Shown one piece after another: positions 1-6,033 of a stretch of 10,910 bases of DNA. Within the stretch, counting starts at the first letter, position 1. Every line of letters starts with the position of its first letter. Source of the DNA: Thermotogae bacterium (GTDB taxonomy: Bacteria > Thermotogota > Thermotogae > B3-G13); assembly GCA_015486095.1 (NCBI GenBank), contig WFSK01000251.1, positions 1 through 10,910 on the forward strand, given 5' to 3'. The notes beneath the pieces are model-generated. The model was not told the origin of the DNA, made no database searches, and saw only the letters and a program-made list of their open reading frames with translations. The translations under genes were made by a program, and so were the position numbers.

Positions 1-55
1 AGACAGGTTCGCATATACCCCCTAGGAGATCGTTGATTTTAGTCATTTTGCCCAC
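1..55 (-). CDS. 5' end of an unidentified gene, cut by the window edge
   Basis: Only the first 18 codons are visible, reading MGKMTKINDLLGGICEPV, and I do not recognise the family. I chose the GTG at 55 because a GGAGG ribosome site (61-65) lies five bases upstream of it. An in-frame ATG at 46 is 14 bases from that site, which is too far. An in-frame GTG at 85 would add ten residues (beginning MNESES) and is also possible; its upstream sequence is weaker. The gene lies downstream of, and in the same direction as, the small membrane protein gene at 189-554, so the two could share a transcript. Coding status is inferred from the ribosome site and the open frame only. Confidence 0.5.
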   Translation of the reverse strand, partial: MGKMTKINDLLGGICEPV

Positions 56-77
56 GTTTACCTCCAAGGATTCGCTT

Positions 78-107
78 TCATTCACTCGTATTATTTACAC
101 CTTCCAT
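78..107 (-). other. nine-codon open frame behind a strong ribosome site, possible leader peptide
   Basis: An AAAAAGGAG ribosome site (about 113-121) sits just before an ATG at 107, but the frame reads only MEGVNNTSE before a TGA at 78-80. The GTG at 85 of the following partial gene overlaps this mini-frame. It may be a translated leader that couples to the next gene. It may also be a single-base frameshift at the true start of that gene, since joining the two frames would give one continuous N-terminus. The sequence alone cannot separate these. Confidence 0.25.
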
Positions 108-177
108 ATAATTCTCCTTTTTCAAACCTATCCTTCACGGAAGCCAGATACCCGCATGTTAGGCAAAGTGCATGCAA
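91..177 (-). CDS. possible small cysteine-rich (CxxC) protein
   Basis: From a TTG at 177 this frame encodes 28 residues containing CLTCGY and a later Cys near the C-terminus, followed by TAA. The composition (CxxC, charged middle, GELYGRCK ending) looks like a small zinc-binding protein rather than random frame. The same frame stays open upstream to a GTG at 243 (50 residues, adding one more Cys in YWCVSKHD), but that form overlaps the end of the membrane protein gene by 55 bases. No good ribosome site precedes either start, and there is no ATG in the open frame. It may be a true small gene, a remnant, or chance. I recognise no family. Confidence 0.2.
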   Translation of the reverse strand: MHALCLTCGYLASVKDRFEKGELYGRCK

Positions 178-188
178 TTCCGTTCTAT

Positions 189-554
189 CTATATCATGTT
201 TAGAAACACACCAGTAAAAAATGGTATTAACCACATTAACCACACAAATATGCTAAAATTATGAAATTTTGTTATAAGCTTTTCATCTCTTTTTTCGAGT
301 ACAATGGTGACCCAGAGAGCATGAAATATCATTAACAATATGGCTATTATACCGGTAATTCCATGAATGTCCGCCCTGAAACCATTGCTGATAATACTCA
401 TAATAGTCGTTCCGGATGTATCAAATGTCAGGCCAGTCCAAAAAAATGCCAGATGCCATGGCTTAAGTCTTCTGGATAATCTTTCGGCCCAAACTCCGGT
501 TGAATAACACGCCAGTGCCAAAAACATAAAAATAATCGCATATACTAATAGCAC
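189..554 (-). CDS. small four-helix membrane protein, HsmA / TIGR03987-like
   Basis: This 121-residue, very hydrophobic protein has four predicted membrane helices at roughly residues 1-20, 32-53, 63-85 and 99-119. Sequence features that recall the HsmA/TIGR03987 family are the GVWAER stretch after helix 1, KPWHLAFFW at the start of helix 2, the FDTSGTT segment, and HGITG...LMIFHALW in helix 3. That assignment is from memory of the family pattern, whose biochemical role is not well defined. Histidines at 34, 64, 78 and 98 lie in or at the ends of helices. The start is a GTG at 554 with an AGAGGT ribosome site about 11 bases upstream; a stop codon lies three codons before it in frame. It follows the ABC ATPase gene by 123 bases in the same direction, with no clear terminator between. 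Confidence 0.75.
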   Translation of the reverse strand: MLLVYAIIFMFLALACYSTGVWAERLSRRLKPWHLAFFWTGLTFDTSGTTIMSIISNGFRADIHGITGIIAILLMIFHALWVTIVLEKRDEKLITKFHNFSIFVWLMWLIPFFTGVFLNMI

Positions 555-677
555 TGTTTTTCAAACCTCTACATGTCTGTATCAAGTATATTATCTTGCT
601 ATTGTTATGCATTTCACTTAGTGGCTGGCGGATAAAGATTGAATTCCACTTTCTCCCAGAAACAGTTCTTATCTTCT

Positions 678-1421
678 TTATCGATTCCGCACCTGTATCT
701 CTTCTTCCCATTCTTTACCAAGATAGTACTCTTTTACCTTTTCATTCTGCAAGACTTCCTTCGGCTTGCCAGAGGCCAATATCTCCCCTTTATGTAAGAT
801 ATATATTCTATCCGCTATCTTTATCGTATCGTGGACGCTATGATCCGTCAATATCACACCTATATTTTCCCTCTTCAGCTCCAGAGCCATGTGTTGTATA
901 TCCCGTATCGTCATGGGATCTACCCCCACGAAAGGTTCATCGAGGAGAACGAAGTCTGGATCCAGCATAAGCAATCTCGCTATCTCCAATTTTCTCTTCT
1001 CCCCTCCAGATAGATACATAGCCTTTTGATCACGGAAATCGTACAGATTGAAGTCCTTCAACACCCGTTCTACATTAGGTTTTATGAGGGAGTCCTTCAT
1101 CCCCCTTTCTTGGAGTATGATGGCGAGATTCTGGGCAGTGGTCAAACCGGAGAAAGTGGAACTCTTTTGAAGAAGATACGTTATCCCTTTTCTTGCCCTT
1201 ATATGAACGGGTAGATGTGATATGTTTTCGAGGTCCTTGAAGACTTTACCTTTATCTGGAAGTACAACTCCTAATATGATGTTGAATATGGTAGTCTTTC
1301 CGGCTCCATTTGGACCCAATAGACCCACTATCTCTCCAGAGTTTACTTCTATCGATACGTTGTTCAAAACGCATCTTTTTCCATAGAATTTCACTATGTT
1401 CGAGCACCTTAAAAGACTCAA
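678..1421 (-). CDS. lptB: ABC transporter ATP-binding protein, LptB-like
   Basis: This 247-residue cytoplasmic ATPase has a complete ABC fold: Walker A GPNGAGKT (36-43), Q-loop Gln85, signature LSGGEKRK (137-144), Walker B FVLLDEP with catalytic Glu162, and switch His194. The HLPVHIRARKGITYLLQ stretch and the position of the Q-loop match LptB, the motor that extracts lipopolysaccharide from the inner membrane with LptFG. A related branched-chain amino acid (LivF/LivG) ATPase is the main alternative; the gene next door encoding an OmpH/Skp chaperone favours an envelope role. The start is TTG at 1421, five bases after the chaperone stop, with an AAGGGG ribosome site about ten bases upstream. 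It gives the family-typical N-terminus MSLLRCSNIVKFYG. No LptA, C, F or G gene is visible in this window. Confidence 0.85.
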   Translation of the reverse strand: MSLLRCSNIVKFYGKRCVLNNVSIEVNSGEIVGLLGPNGAGKTTIFNIILGVVLPDKGKVFKDLENISHLPVHIRARKGITYLLQKSSTFSGLTTAQNLAIILQERGMKDSLIKPNVERVLKDFNLYDFRDQKAMYLSGGEKRKLEIARLLMLDPDFVLLDEPFVGVDPMTIRDIQHMALELKRENIGVILTDHSVHDTIKIADRIYILHKGEILASGKPKEVLQNEKVKEYYLGKEWEEEIQVRNR

Positions 1422-1426
1422 ATCCT

Positions 1427-1951
1427 TTATTCCCCTTTTTGTTCATATCTTAGATTCGCATATCTCAAGATATCACTCGTGAGATCATTCATCGGATCAG
1501 CATATAGAAGAGATGAATCTTTCAGGATGTAATCATATCCCTTACTCTTACCGTATTCCTTTATGATATCGTTAACTTTGGCAACTATCTTGTTCAATAT
1601 GGGTTGGTATTTGTCCTGCAATGCCTTTTGATATTCTTTCTGCTTTTTAGCCAGCTCTTGTTCTTTTGCCTTTATATCGCTCATGGGAGCGTTCTTTGCC
1701 TTCATATCCGCTATGATCTTCTCCAGGTCTTGAAGCTCGCTCATATAGGCGTTGTAATCTTTTCTATAATCTCTATTCATCGCCTTTATTCCCTCATAGT
1801 TATCCAGAAGAGTGCTCAATCTCACGTATCCTATTTTGAGGACTCGCTTTACCTGTTGGTCTTTCTCGGATGGTTGAGTAAATGCTATGGCTATTGTTAA
1901 AATCAACACCAAAAAGACAGATATACCAATAACAATAATCCTTTTCCTCAT
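1427..1951 (-). CDS. OmpH/Skp family periplasmic chaperone
   Basis: From the ATG at 1951 this is a 174-residue protein with a basic N-terminus (MRKR) and one hydrophobic segment that acts as a signal peptide or membrane anchor. It is followed by KIGYVRLSTLLDNYEG, the usual start of the mature OmpH/Skp domain. A long charged helical region (about residues 60-125, rich in K, E, Q and A) forms the coiled-coil tentacles. The C-terminal block with GYDYILKDSSLLYADP and DLTSDIL is characteristic of the family. Skp-type proteins hold unfolded outer-membrane proteins in the periplasm. The frame is open further upstream, but the AGGAGG site at 1961-1966 fixes this start. The gene lies 80 bases after mgsA and just before the LptB-like gene. 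Confidence 0.85.
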   Translation of the reverse strand: MRKRIIVIGISVFLVLILTIAIAFTQPSEKDQQVKRVLKIGYVRLSTLLDNYEGIKAMNRDYRKDYNAYMSELQDLEKIIADMKAKNAPMSDIKAKEQELAKKQKEYQKALQDKYQPILNKIVAKVNDIIKEYGKSKGYDYILKDSSLLYADPMNDLTSDILRYANLRYEQKGE

Positions 1952-1960
1952 ACTCTTAAT

Positions 1961-1966
1961 CCTCCT
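1961..1966 (-). promoter_or_regulatory. ribosome binding site that sets the OmpH/Skp start
   Basis: On the - strand AGGAGG lies nine bases before the ATG at 1951. The longer in-frame reading back to 2035 would overlap the mgsA stop and add 28 residues with no ribosome site ahead of them, and would bury the signal sequence. The shorter start is therefore preferred. Confidence 0.75.
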
Positions 1967-2031
1967 CTTAATATATTTCTCTATGTTCGATTTCATTTTA
2001 CCACATCTTATCCCCCCGTTACAGCCCTCAC

Positions 2032-2511
2032 TCAAGAAGTCTCCAACTCTTTTAAGAAACTCGGTCTTCTTATCCGTGCTCCGTAATCTATGAGGATGCG
2101 TTCGTATCTTTCATTCATCAGAGGCGAGGAGATTATGAAATCAGCAGTAGCACGATTACACGCCACGGGGATATTCCACACAACAGCGATCCTCAAAAGG
2201 GCTTTCACATCTGGATCGTGAGGTTGAGGTTCAAGGGGATCCCAGAAGAAGACGAGGAAGTCGATTATTCCTTCTGTGATCTTAGCACCGATCTGCTGAT
2301 CGCCCCCCAATGGACCACTTTTGAACGTGGTGATCTGGAGGCCAAGCTCCTTCGCCAATATCTTTCCAGTCGTCCCAGTTGCATATAGTTCGTGACGGCT
2401 CAAAGAGCCTTTATTGAACCTTGCCCATTCTAACAGGTCTTCTTTCCTATTGTCATGGGCTATCAAGGCGATCTTCTTCCTCTCTTCCATTATCTTTACC
2501 TCTTGGGACAT
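2032..2511 (-). CDS. mgsA: methylglyoxal synthase
   Basis: This enzyme converts dihydroxyacetone phosphate to methylglyoxal and inorganic phosphate in the cytosol, a bypass used when sugar phosphates build up or phosphate is short. The 159-residue protein shows the family motifs in order: IALIAHDNRK (His19, Asp20, Lys23), ATGTTG (Thr45, Thr47, Thr48), SGPLGGDQQIG (Ser65, Gly66, Asp71) and DPLEPQPHDPDV (His98, Asp101). These fall at the same numbers as the catalytic and phosphate-binding residues of the E. coli enzyme, as I recall them. The ATG at 2511 has an AAAGGAG ribosome site seven to eight bases upstream. A second ATG at residue 8 has a weaker site. It is transcribed away from the ATPase operon and is probably the first gene of the left-hand cluster. 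Confidence 0.95.
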   Translation of the reverse strand: MSQEVKIMEERKKIALIAHDNRKEDLLEWARFNKGSLSRHELYATGTTGKILAKELGLQITTFKSGPLGGDQQIGAKITEGIIDFLVFFWDPLEPQPHDPDVKALLRIAVVWNIPVACNRATADFIISSPLMNERYERILIDYGARIRRPSFLKELETS

Positions 2512-2534
2512 AAGATCACTCCTTTCAATGACAG

Positions 2535-2558
2535 CGTTACGATCATTTTATCATAACG
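2535..2558. repeat. imperfect inverted repeat over the mgsA -10 region
   Basis: CGTTACGAT (2535-2543) and ATCATAACG (2550-2558) form nine-base arms with one mismatch around a six-base centre. In RNA from the - strand the mismatch becomes a G-U pair, so it can also fold as a hairpin. It spans the proposed -10 element of the mgsA promoter (2545-2550), which suits an operator for a dimeric repressor. Function is inferred. Confidence 0.4.
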
Positions 2559-2572
2559 AGCTTCGATGTAAA
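2545..2572 (-). promoter_or_regulatory. probable mgsA promoter
   Basis: Reading the - strand, TTTACA (2567-2572) serves as -35 and TAAAAT (2545-2550) as -10. They are separated by 16 bases, with TG one base before the -10 box (extended -10). The leader to the mgsA ATG at 2511 would be about 25-30 bases. A weaker alternative pair lies further upstream, with TTGATA at 2620-2625 and TATTAT at 2598-2603. Confidence 0.5.
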
Positions 2573-2580
2573 TCATCGAA
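2562..2580. repeat. perfect inverted repeat between the divergent promoters
   Basis: TTCGATG (2562-2568) and CATCGAA (2574-2580) are perfect seven-base arms around TAAAT. GAG (2558-2560) and CTC (2583-2585) extend it imperfectly outward. It covers the -35 of the mgsA promoter and the place where a -35 for the ATPase promoter would sit, so one bound protein could control both directions. The sequence shows the symmetry; the role is inferred. Confidence 0.5.
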
Positions 2581-2590
2581 TTCTCTTAAG

Positions 2591-2599
2591 TGATATAAT
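2591..2599 (+). promoter_or_regulatory. probable promoter of the V-type ATPase operon (extended -10)
   Basis: A perfect TATAAT (2594-2599) is preceded by TG one base upstream, an extended -10 box. There is no good -35 at the normal spacing; the inverted repeat at 2562-2580 lies there instead. The leader to the first ATPase start would be about 30 bases. No other promoter of similar quality was noticed downstream, so the operon probably depends on this one. Confidence 0.6.
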
Positions 2600-2638
2600 A
2601 ATATGTAAAATCTGGATCGTATCAAAGGAGGCGATGTG

Positions 2639-2965
2639 ATGAGAGTCGATGATATCGTGAAAGAGTTGATCTCGGCAGAGAAGAATTCCAGAGAGTTCAT
2701 TAACAATGCGAAGAAAAAGGCAAGATCCCTTATAGCCTCTGCAGAGGAGGCAGGTAAACAATTGTTGGATTCTAAGGTAAAGGAAGCCAACGAGGTTGCT
2801 AAAAGTATTATCGAAAAGGCCAAATCAAATGCGAAGAAGCAAGTAGATAAGACGATGGGCAAGGCATCGCAAGATATTGAAGAGTTAAGGAACAATTATT
2901 TGAAGATAAAGGATGAAGTGATTTCGAGATTTGTCGATGAGATCTTCGGTGAGAAGAATGAGTAG
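2639..2965 (+). CDS. V/A-type ATPase peripheral stalk subunit H (G-like)
   Basis: This 108-residue, almost wholly helical protein has the heptad-like, Ala/Lys/Glu-rich pattern of the H (bacterial G or NtpF-like) subunit. It begins RVDDIVKELISAEKNSREFI, followed by a long coiled coil and a C-terminal block ending DEIFGEKNE. It pairs with subunit E to form the peripheral stalks that hold the catalytic head against rotation. The ATG at 2639 is seven bases after AAAGGAGG (2624-2631) and is preferred over the GTG at 2636. A further ATG at 2634 is followed at once by TGA. It is the first gene of the operon, as H/G genes usually are in V/A-ATPase operons, and its end overlaps the next start by eight bases. 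The family lacks strong motifs, so the call leans partly on position. Confidence 0.85.
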   Translation: MRVDDIVKELISAEKNSREFINNAKKKARSLIASAEEAGKQLLDSKVKEANEVAKSIIEKAKSNAKKQVDKTMGKASQDIEELRNNYLKIKDEVISRFVDEIFGEKNE

Positions 2966-4037
2966 CCTGACAACTTATGCCGGCGCAAGTGCAAAGTTAG
3001 CCGCAATGTCAAGCAATCTCTTGAAGAAAGAGGATTACGAAGCGCTGATGACAAAGGCCTCCGTACCGGAGGTCGCAAGATATCTTCAAGAGACCCCTAT
3101 GTATTCCGAGGCCTTGAAGGGTGTTGACGTTGAACAGATCCATAGGAGAGATCTTGAAATAATCTTGAAGGCAGATCTCATTAAAGATATCAAAAAGTTC
3201 GTTGCTTTTATGGTGACTCTCGATAAAACCTTTGTAAGATGTCTTTTCACGAGATACGAGATCGAGAATCTAAAACTTGCTATAAGGAATGCGTTGATAG
3301 AAGCGGAGGCAAAGCGGACGATCGAATACCTAAAGAGTAAATTCTACGATCTGGGTGAATGGGCAACGATAGATCCGATCAAGGTAGCCCTCTCTTCGAG
3401 CAGAGAGGAGATACTCGATAACCTGGAGAAGACACCGTATTATGAGGTTATAAGGAATATATTTGCGAGTTACAGGGGCCCTCGTAAGAACATAATGGGT
3501 ATCATCGAGAATGCCCTGGATAGCTGGTTTTTTCCCAGATTTCTGGAATCTGCGAAGAAATTAGGAAACAAGGATTACAAGGTGGCAAGAAGAATGATAG
3601 GGGTGCGAGCGGATCTCATAAATCTGGAATGGATCGTGCGCGTGAAGAAATTCTACACGCTCAGATCGGAGGAGATATACAATTCGCTCATACCCGTGTA
3701 TTTCAAGCTAAATACCAATTATCTCCATCAGTTGTGTGATGCCAAAGACGTAAAAGAGGTTCTGGATATGGGGATAAATGGTCCTTATGAAGAGGTCTTT
3801 AGAAATTTGAAGGATGATGATCTACTACCCCATGGGATAACGGAAAATGTAAGGAGGTTTCTCTACAAGGAGGCAGAAAGAGCGTTATCTTCGTTCAGTA
3901 ATTTCTCGATCGCATCTTTCTTTCATTACTTCTACTTGAAAGAGTATGAGATAATGGATATAATATCCCTCATAGAAGGAGTGAGGTATAAGATAAAACC
4001 TAATGAAATGAAAAAATATCTCATAAGGGTTATCTGA
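2958..4037 (+). CDS. V/A-type ATPase subunit C (d-like, rotor ring adaptor)
   Basis: This 359-residue cytoplasmic protein has the length and helical make-up of archaeal/bacterial subunit C, homologous to eukaryotic subunit d. That funnel-shaped protein sits between the central shaft and the membrane ring. Family features include the start TTYAGASAKLAAMSSNLL, the YEALMTKASVPEVARYLQETP segment with its early helical repeat, FTRYEIENLKLAIRNAL, and ADLINLEWIVRVKKFY in the middle domain. The ATG at 2958 is chosen over an upstream in-frame ATG at 2931, because it has GGTGAG just ahead and overlaps subunit H by only eight bases. In the operons I know best (T. thermophilus, E. hirae, methanogens) C lies after E; here it is second, directly after H. 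Confidence 0.9.
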   Translation: MSSLTTYAGASAKLAAMSSNLLKKEDYEALMTKASVPEVARYLQETPMYSEALKGVDVEQIHRRDLEIILKADLIKDIKKFVAFMVTLDKTFVRCLFTRYEIENLKLAIRNALIEAEAKRTIEYLKSKFYDLGEWATIDPIKVALSSSREEILDNLEKTPYYEVIRNIFASYRGPRKNIMGIIENALDSWFFPRFLESAKKLGNKDYKVARRMIGVRADLINLEWIVRVKKFYTLRSEEIYNSLIPVYFKLNTNYLHQLCDAKDVKEVLDMGINGPYEEVFRNLKDDDLLPHGITENVRRFLYKEAERALSSFSNFSIASFFHYFYLKEYEIMDIISLIEGVRYKIKPNEMKKYLIRVI

Positions 4038-4046
4038 GGTGAAAGC

Positions 4047-5981
4047 ATGGCGATAGCCAGAATGGAAAACGTGACATTGGCTTTTCCAAGAGATAGATTA
4101 GAAGACGTTCATATGAAACTCATATCCTCTGGAGCATTTGAACCGATACATATGCAGGAGATCGTCGATCCGGAGCTCTCCGAAGACCTTTCTGTTGTAG
4201 GAAACGGGAATCCATATCAAGGTTTGTACGACGAGATGATGAACTTCTTGAAGATGACCGGTTATGAACCTCTCTTTGACGAGAGAAATGTCGATCTGAA
4301 CGAACCACTCGATATAGAGGATACAACGGAGAAATTCAGACAGATGAACGAAAGTATTCATAAATTCTTCAACGAGAAGAACGATTTGAATAAGAGGCTT
4401 CAGACTTATGAGAATGTCCTATTTCATGTGAGATTGCTGGCGGGATTAGATGTGGAACTCGAAGATTTCGCTCAACTCAGCAGGATAAAATTGATCTTTG
4501 GAAGGGTCCCGATCAGAAATTATGAAACTCTGGTTGAATCCTCGCTCAAGGTTCCGATCCTCATTCTCGAGGTGAGCAGAGACAAAGACAGCTCGTGGAT
4601 CTTCGTATTCACGACACCCGATTTCATGGATGAGGCACATAAGATCCTGCAGTCTGCTTACTTCGAGGAAGATAGTTTACCCGTTGAACAGAAGGGGACA
4701 CCATACGAAATAAAGGAAAGAATGGAGGCGCTGATCGAGGTCACCAGACTGTCCATCGAAGAGAATGACCTTGCGATCAAAAAGGTATTGTATGCCAACA
4801 AGGAATTCATAGATAGAGTTTATCCCATTATATTGGCTCATAAGAGGACGTATGACCTTGCGAGTTTCAGTAATTCTACCCCTGGCAAGAGTCTATGTTT
4901 TTTGAGCGGATGGGTACCAGAAGAGGATGCCAAGACCCTCAGCAAGGAGATCGGTGAAGATGTATTGGTCGTAAACAAGGCTGCTGAGGAGATGGAGAAG
5001 AAGAAGGTAGACATACCAGTTAAACTCAAAAACCCTGGTTTCCTCTTTCGGGGATACGAATTCATAACCAATATGTTTGGAACTCCCAATTACAACGAGA
5101 TAGATCCCACTCCTTTTGTCACCTTGTTTTTCATATTCATGTACGGTTTTATGCTCGGAGACGTTGGTCACGGGCTCATACTCTTTCTCTTCGGATATCT
5201 CATGTACAGGCGGAACGCCCAAAAGATGGGTACAGTTATTATGTCTGCCGCCATTTCATCCATCTTCTTCGGTTTTATGTACGGTTCTGTATTTGGCTTC
5301 GATTGGATACCTACCGTGTGGTTGAAACCCATTTTGCAGATAAATCAATTGTTGATAATCTCGATATATTTTGGGGTAGGAATGATGACCTTCGGCATGA
5401 TCTTGAATATCATCAACGGATTCAAGCAGAGGAACTGGGAGAAGGCGATCTTCGGTGCGGAAGGAATCGTGGGATTACTCTTTTATTCCATTTCACTCCT
5501 ATCCATTTCCCTCTATCTCGTGAAAGGGAAGCTCCCTTTCAACAGAGTTTTCCTGGAGATCATATTCTTTGTATCTCTGCTGCTCATGCTTTTGAAGGGG
5601 ATCCTCGGTCAACTCGTTTCGCACAAGAAGATATCTCTACCAAATGGATTCTGGGTCGAGGCAGGTTTTGGCCTCTTCGACGCGCTCATTAGATTTTTTA
5701 GCAACACGATATCGTACGTTAGGCTCGCTGCATTTGCTTTGACCCATGAAGCCTTATTCCTTGCATTCTGGACGATGACTCTGATGGTATTACCTGCCCC
5801 GGGTGGTGGAATATGGGCGGCGATCATATTTCTTTTAGGGCAAATCATACTCGTGGGTCTCGAAGGACTCGTGGTCTTCATCCAGGCCCTTAGATTGGTG
5901 TATTATGAATTCTTTACCAAATTTTTCGAGGGAACGGGAAGGACTTTTCACCCATTCGTCTTTAAAGAAACAGGTGAGTAG
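4047..5981 (+). CDS. V/A-type ATPase subunit I (a-like membrane stator)
   Basis: This is the stator subunit whose membrane part forms the two ion half-channels against the rotor ring. The 644 residues split into a cytoplasmic N-terminal half (about 1-350, with helical hairpins that hold the peripheral stalks) and a membrane half. The membrane half opens with NEIDPTPFVTLFFIFMYGFMLGD (motif at 350-372; Pro354, Pro356 and Asp372 are key) and has about seven or eight helices. Two conserved arginines stand out: Arg559 in SYVRLAAFALTHEAL, which faces the rotor carboxylate, and Arg616 in QALRLVYYEFF before the ending KFFEGTGRTFHPF. The ATG at 4047 follows GAGGTG (4036-4041), and the subunit C stop lies inside that ribosome site. 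Length is normal. Confidence 0.97.
   Translation: MAIARMENVTLAFPRDRLEDVHMKLISSGAFEPIHMQEIVDPELSEDLSVVGNGNPYQGLYDEMMNFLKMTGYEPLFDERNVDLNEPLDIEDTTEKFRQMNESIHKFFNEKNDLNKRLQTYENVLFHVRLLAGLDVELEDFAQLSRIKLIFGRVPIRNYETLVESSLKVPILILEVSRDKDSSWIFVFTTPDFMDEAHKILQSAYFEEDSLPVEQKGTPYEIKERMEALIEVTRLSIEENDLAIKKVLYANKEFIDRVYPIILAHKRTYDLASFSNSTPGKSLCFLSGWVPEEDAKTLSKEIGEDVLVVNKAAEEMEKKKVDIPVKLKNPGFLFRGYEFITNMFGTPNYNEIDPTPFVTLFFIFMYGFMLGDVGHGLILFLFGYLMYRRNAQKMGTVIMSAAISSIFFGFMYGSVFGFDWIPTVWLKPILQINQLLIISIYFGVGMMTFGMILNIINGFKQRNWEKAIFGAEGIVGLLFYSISLLSISLYLVKGKLPFNRVFLEIIFFVSLLLMLLKGILGQLVSHKKISLPNGFWVEAGFGLFDALIRFFSNTISYVRLAAFALTHEALFLAFWTMTLMVLPAPGGGIWAAIIFLLGQIILVGLEGLVVFIQALRLVYYEFFTKFFEGTGRTFHPFVFKETGE
5521..5551 (+). 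other. hairpin with short T-run inside the subunit I gene
   Basis: TGAAAGGGA (5521-5529) and TCCCTTTCA (5533-5541) are perfect nine-base arms with a three-base AGC loop. TTTT follows at 5548-5551 after six bases. It lies in the segment encoding an extramembrane loop, around VKGKLPFNR. The shape is like a weak terminator or pause site, but the T-run is short and offset, so it may be coincidental. Confidence 0.25.
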
Positions 5982-5982
5982 A

Positions 5983-6033
5983 ATGAAGACTTTCATAACC
6001 AAAATATGCTTCAAAGGAGGTAACGTAGAATGA
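5983..6033 (+). CDS. possible 16-residue mini-ORF between subunits I and K
   Basis: An ATG at 5983 follows the subunit I stop by one base, with AGGTGAG (5972-5978) ahead. It opens a frame encoding MKTFITKICFKGGNVE. Its TGA (6031-6033) overlaps the ATG of subunit K (6030-6032), and its last codons contain the strong ribosome site of K. The arrangement is just what a translational-coupling leader would look like. It could equally be a by-product of a 48-base gap. I recognise no related peptide. Confidence 0.25.
   Translation: MKTFITKICFKGGNVE
6013..6021 (+). promoter_or_regulatory. strong ribosome binding site for subunit K
   Basis: AAAGGAGGT lies eight bases before the K start. It is the longest match to the 16S rRNA tail that I see ahead of any ATPase gene here at good spacing. 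That fits the need for about ten ring subunits per enzyme while the stator and shaft subunits are needed once. Confidence 0.7.

Noticed and set aside
555..677. Search for a terminator or promoter between the ABC ATPase and the small membrane protein
   Set aside because: No stable hairpin with T-run and no good -35/-10 pair seen, so none is called.
1952..2035. Longer N-terminus for the OmpH/Skp protein
   Set aside because: Would overlap the mgsA stop, lacks a ribosome site, and would place 28 polar residues before the signal sequence.
2598..2625. Second possible - strand promoter (TTGATA with TATTAT, 16-base spacer)
   Set aside because: Plausible boxes, but in AT-rich sequence and overlapping the ATPase -10; the nearer mgsA promoter with an extended -10 is better.
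2736..2747. Perfect 12-base palindrome CCTCTGCAGAGG in the subunit H gene
   Set aside because: No loop for a hairpin, isolated, and inside coding sequence for a repetitive Ala/Glu helix; likely chance.
3389..3408. Seven-base stem with six-base loop in the subunit C gene
   Set aside because: Made of CT/AG-rich serine and arginine/glutamate codons, with no T-run; likely coincidental.
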